Below the pieces are notes generated by a model that saw only the letters and a program-made list of their open reading frames with translations, ran no database searches and was not told where the DNA came from. The position numbers and the translations under genes are program-made. Below are positions 6,238 through 6,881 of a DNA stretch of 6,881 bases, piece after piece; positions within the stretch are counted from its first letter, which is position 1, and every line of letters begins with the position of its first letter. The DNA comes from Gemmataceae bacterium (GTDB lineage: Bacteria; Planctomycetota; Planctomycetia; Gemmatales; Gemmataceae), in NCBI GenBank assembly GCA_025056835.1, contig JANWVS010000115.1, positions 1-6,881 on the forward strand. The letters are read 5' to 3'.

Positions 6238-6881
6238 TTACGAAGGGGATGGAGAAGTTCGAGTCTCTGCGGCAAATTCATCCCCGAGGCAAGCAAGGGC
6301 ATAGGCACAAGCGGCGTTCGCGACGGCGGGCGAGAACTTGCGGCGCAACGACACGATCGCCACCTTGCCCAGAACGCTCACGGCCCGCCGAGCCAAGAAA
6401 TCACCGCTGCCGGCAATCACCACGTGCTGCGGCGGCGCAGGCAAACGACGGGCAACGCGGTCCACGGCTCGACGAATCGTCTCCAGTTGACGTTGCGCTG
6501 CCCGGCGAGCCAAGCCTCGGGCGTCGCGCCACGAAAATCGTTCCACGTCGCTGCACCACATGCGGGCCAAACGCGCCCGGGCGGCCGCACGTGTCGCTGG
6601 TCGGCCATCGGCCGTGTCGCAATTGCCCGGCTCTTCGGCGAGATCGCCCAGCACGAGATACACATCCAGCATGGTGGCGAACCATTCGGCCGCGCAGTGG
6701 TCGTCTGGACCGATGACCGCGCAAACCGGCGTGCGTCGCGCGCCGGTGTAGACCAGTTCATCCGCCGCCAACCGCTCCGGATCGGTCAGACCCTGTGCCG
6801 CCGGGCGGCCATTCCACAAGGGAACGATGTCGGTCGTCGTCGAGCCGATGTCGAGCAACAGTCCGGAGCCGGGGGAAATCA
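6238..6881 (-). CDS. H4MPT-linked C1 transfer pathway protein (hydantoinase/oxoprolinase-like ATPase), C-terminal 213 residues
   Basis: The frame is open through the right edge, so the N-terminus is missing; the ATG-less start near 6858 is not a real start. The visible part has the phosphate-binding LLDIGSTTTDIVPL of the actin/hexokinase-like ATPase fold, then GLTDPERLAADELVYTG, RRTPVCAV, DTADGRPATRAAARARLARM, and a second nucleotide-side motif VIAGSGDFLARR. This pattern matches proteins annotated as probable H4MPT-linked C1 transfer pathway proteins. An archaeal relative, MfnF, acts in methanofuran synthesis, so a cofactor-synthesis role in the methanopterin/methanofuran formaldehyde pathway is inferred. 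Planctomycetes are among the bacteria known to carry such genes. The tail ends in a short Ser/Pro-rich stretch. The stop is 77 bp before the caspase start on the same strand. Confidence 0.85.
   Translation of the reverse strand, partial: ISPGSGLLLDIGSTTTDIVPLWNGRPAAQGLTDPERLAADELVYTGARRTPVCAVIGPDDHCAAEWFATMLDVYLVLGDLAEEPGNCDTADGRPATRAAARARLARMWCSDVERFSWRDARGLARRAAQRQLETIRRAVDRVARRLPAPPQHVVIAGSGDFLARRAVSVLGKVAIVSLRRKFSPAVANAACAYALACLGDEFAAETRTSPSPS

Overview
The window looks like an ordinary chromosomal segment of a GC-rich planctomycete (Planctomycetota). The order is inferred, not proven. The argB-argD pair has the planctomycete-style ArgD signature ([17 protein letters not shown]). A secreted caspase-like protein and a bacterial gene of the tetrahydromethanopterin-linked C1 type also fit that phylum. 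No insertion sequence, CRISPR array, integrase or plasmid function is visible.

Layout. Positions 1-1607, minus strand: an arginine biosynthesis unit with its promoter, argB (N-acetylglutamate kinase) and then argD (acetylornithine aminotransferase), which runs off the left edge. Positions 1608-2159: about 550 bp with no convincing gene. It holds several inverted repeats, the best being a 77-nt nested one at 1657-1733. Positions 2160-2232, minus strand: tRNA-Lys(CUU) with a plausible promoter just upstream. Positions 2351-4554, plus strand: a coupled pair, an HD-GYP-type phosphohydrolase and a CPBP (CAAX/Abi-type) membrane protease whose start codon shares one base with the previous stop. Positions 4577-6160, minus strand and convergent with that pair: a secreted caspase-fold protein with extra N- and C-terminal domains and an EF-hand-like loop. 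Positions 6238-6881, minus strand: the C-terminal part of a hydantoinase/oxoprolinase-like ATPase of the H4MPT-linked C1 family, entering from the right edge.

How the genes may work together. ArgB and ArgD catalyse steps 2 and 4 of ornithine synthesis and are almost certainly co-transcribed. The HD-GYP and CPBP genes are translationally coupled, so a shared envelope or signalling role is possible, but nothing identifies the substrate. The caspase gene follows the C1 gene on the same strand after 77 bp and has its own strong Shine-Dalgarno. Its secretion signal suggests an envelope or extracellular role with no evident metabolic link to the C1 gene.

I found no clearly new system. The best candidates for a second look are the nested inverted repeat at 1657-1733, the domain build of the caspase protein, and the HD-GYP gene with an altered HDxGK motif coupled to a membrane protease.
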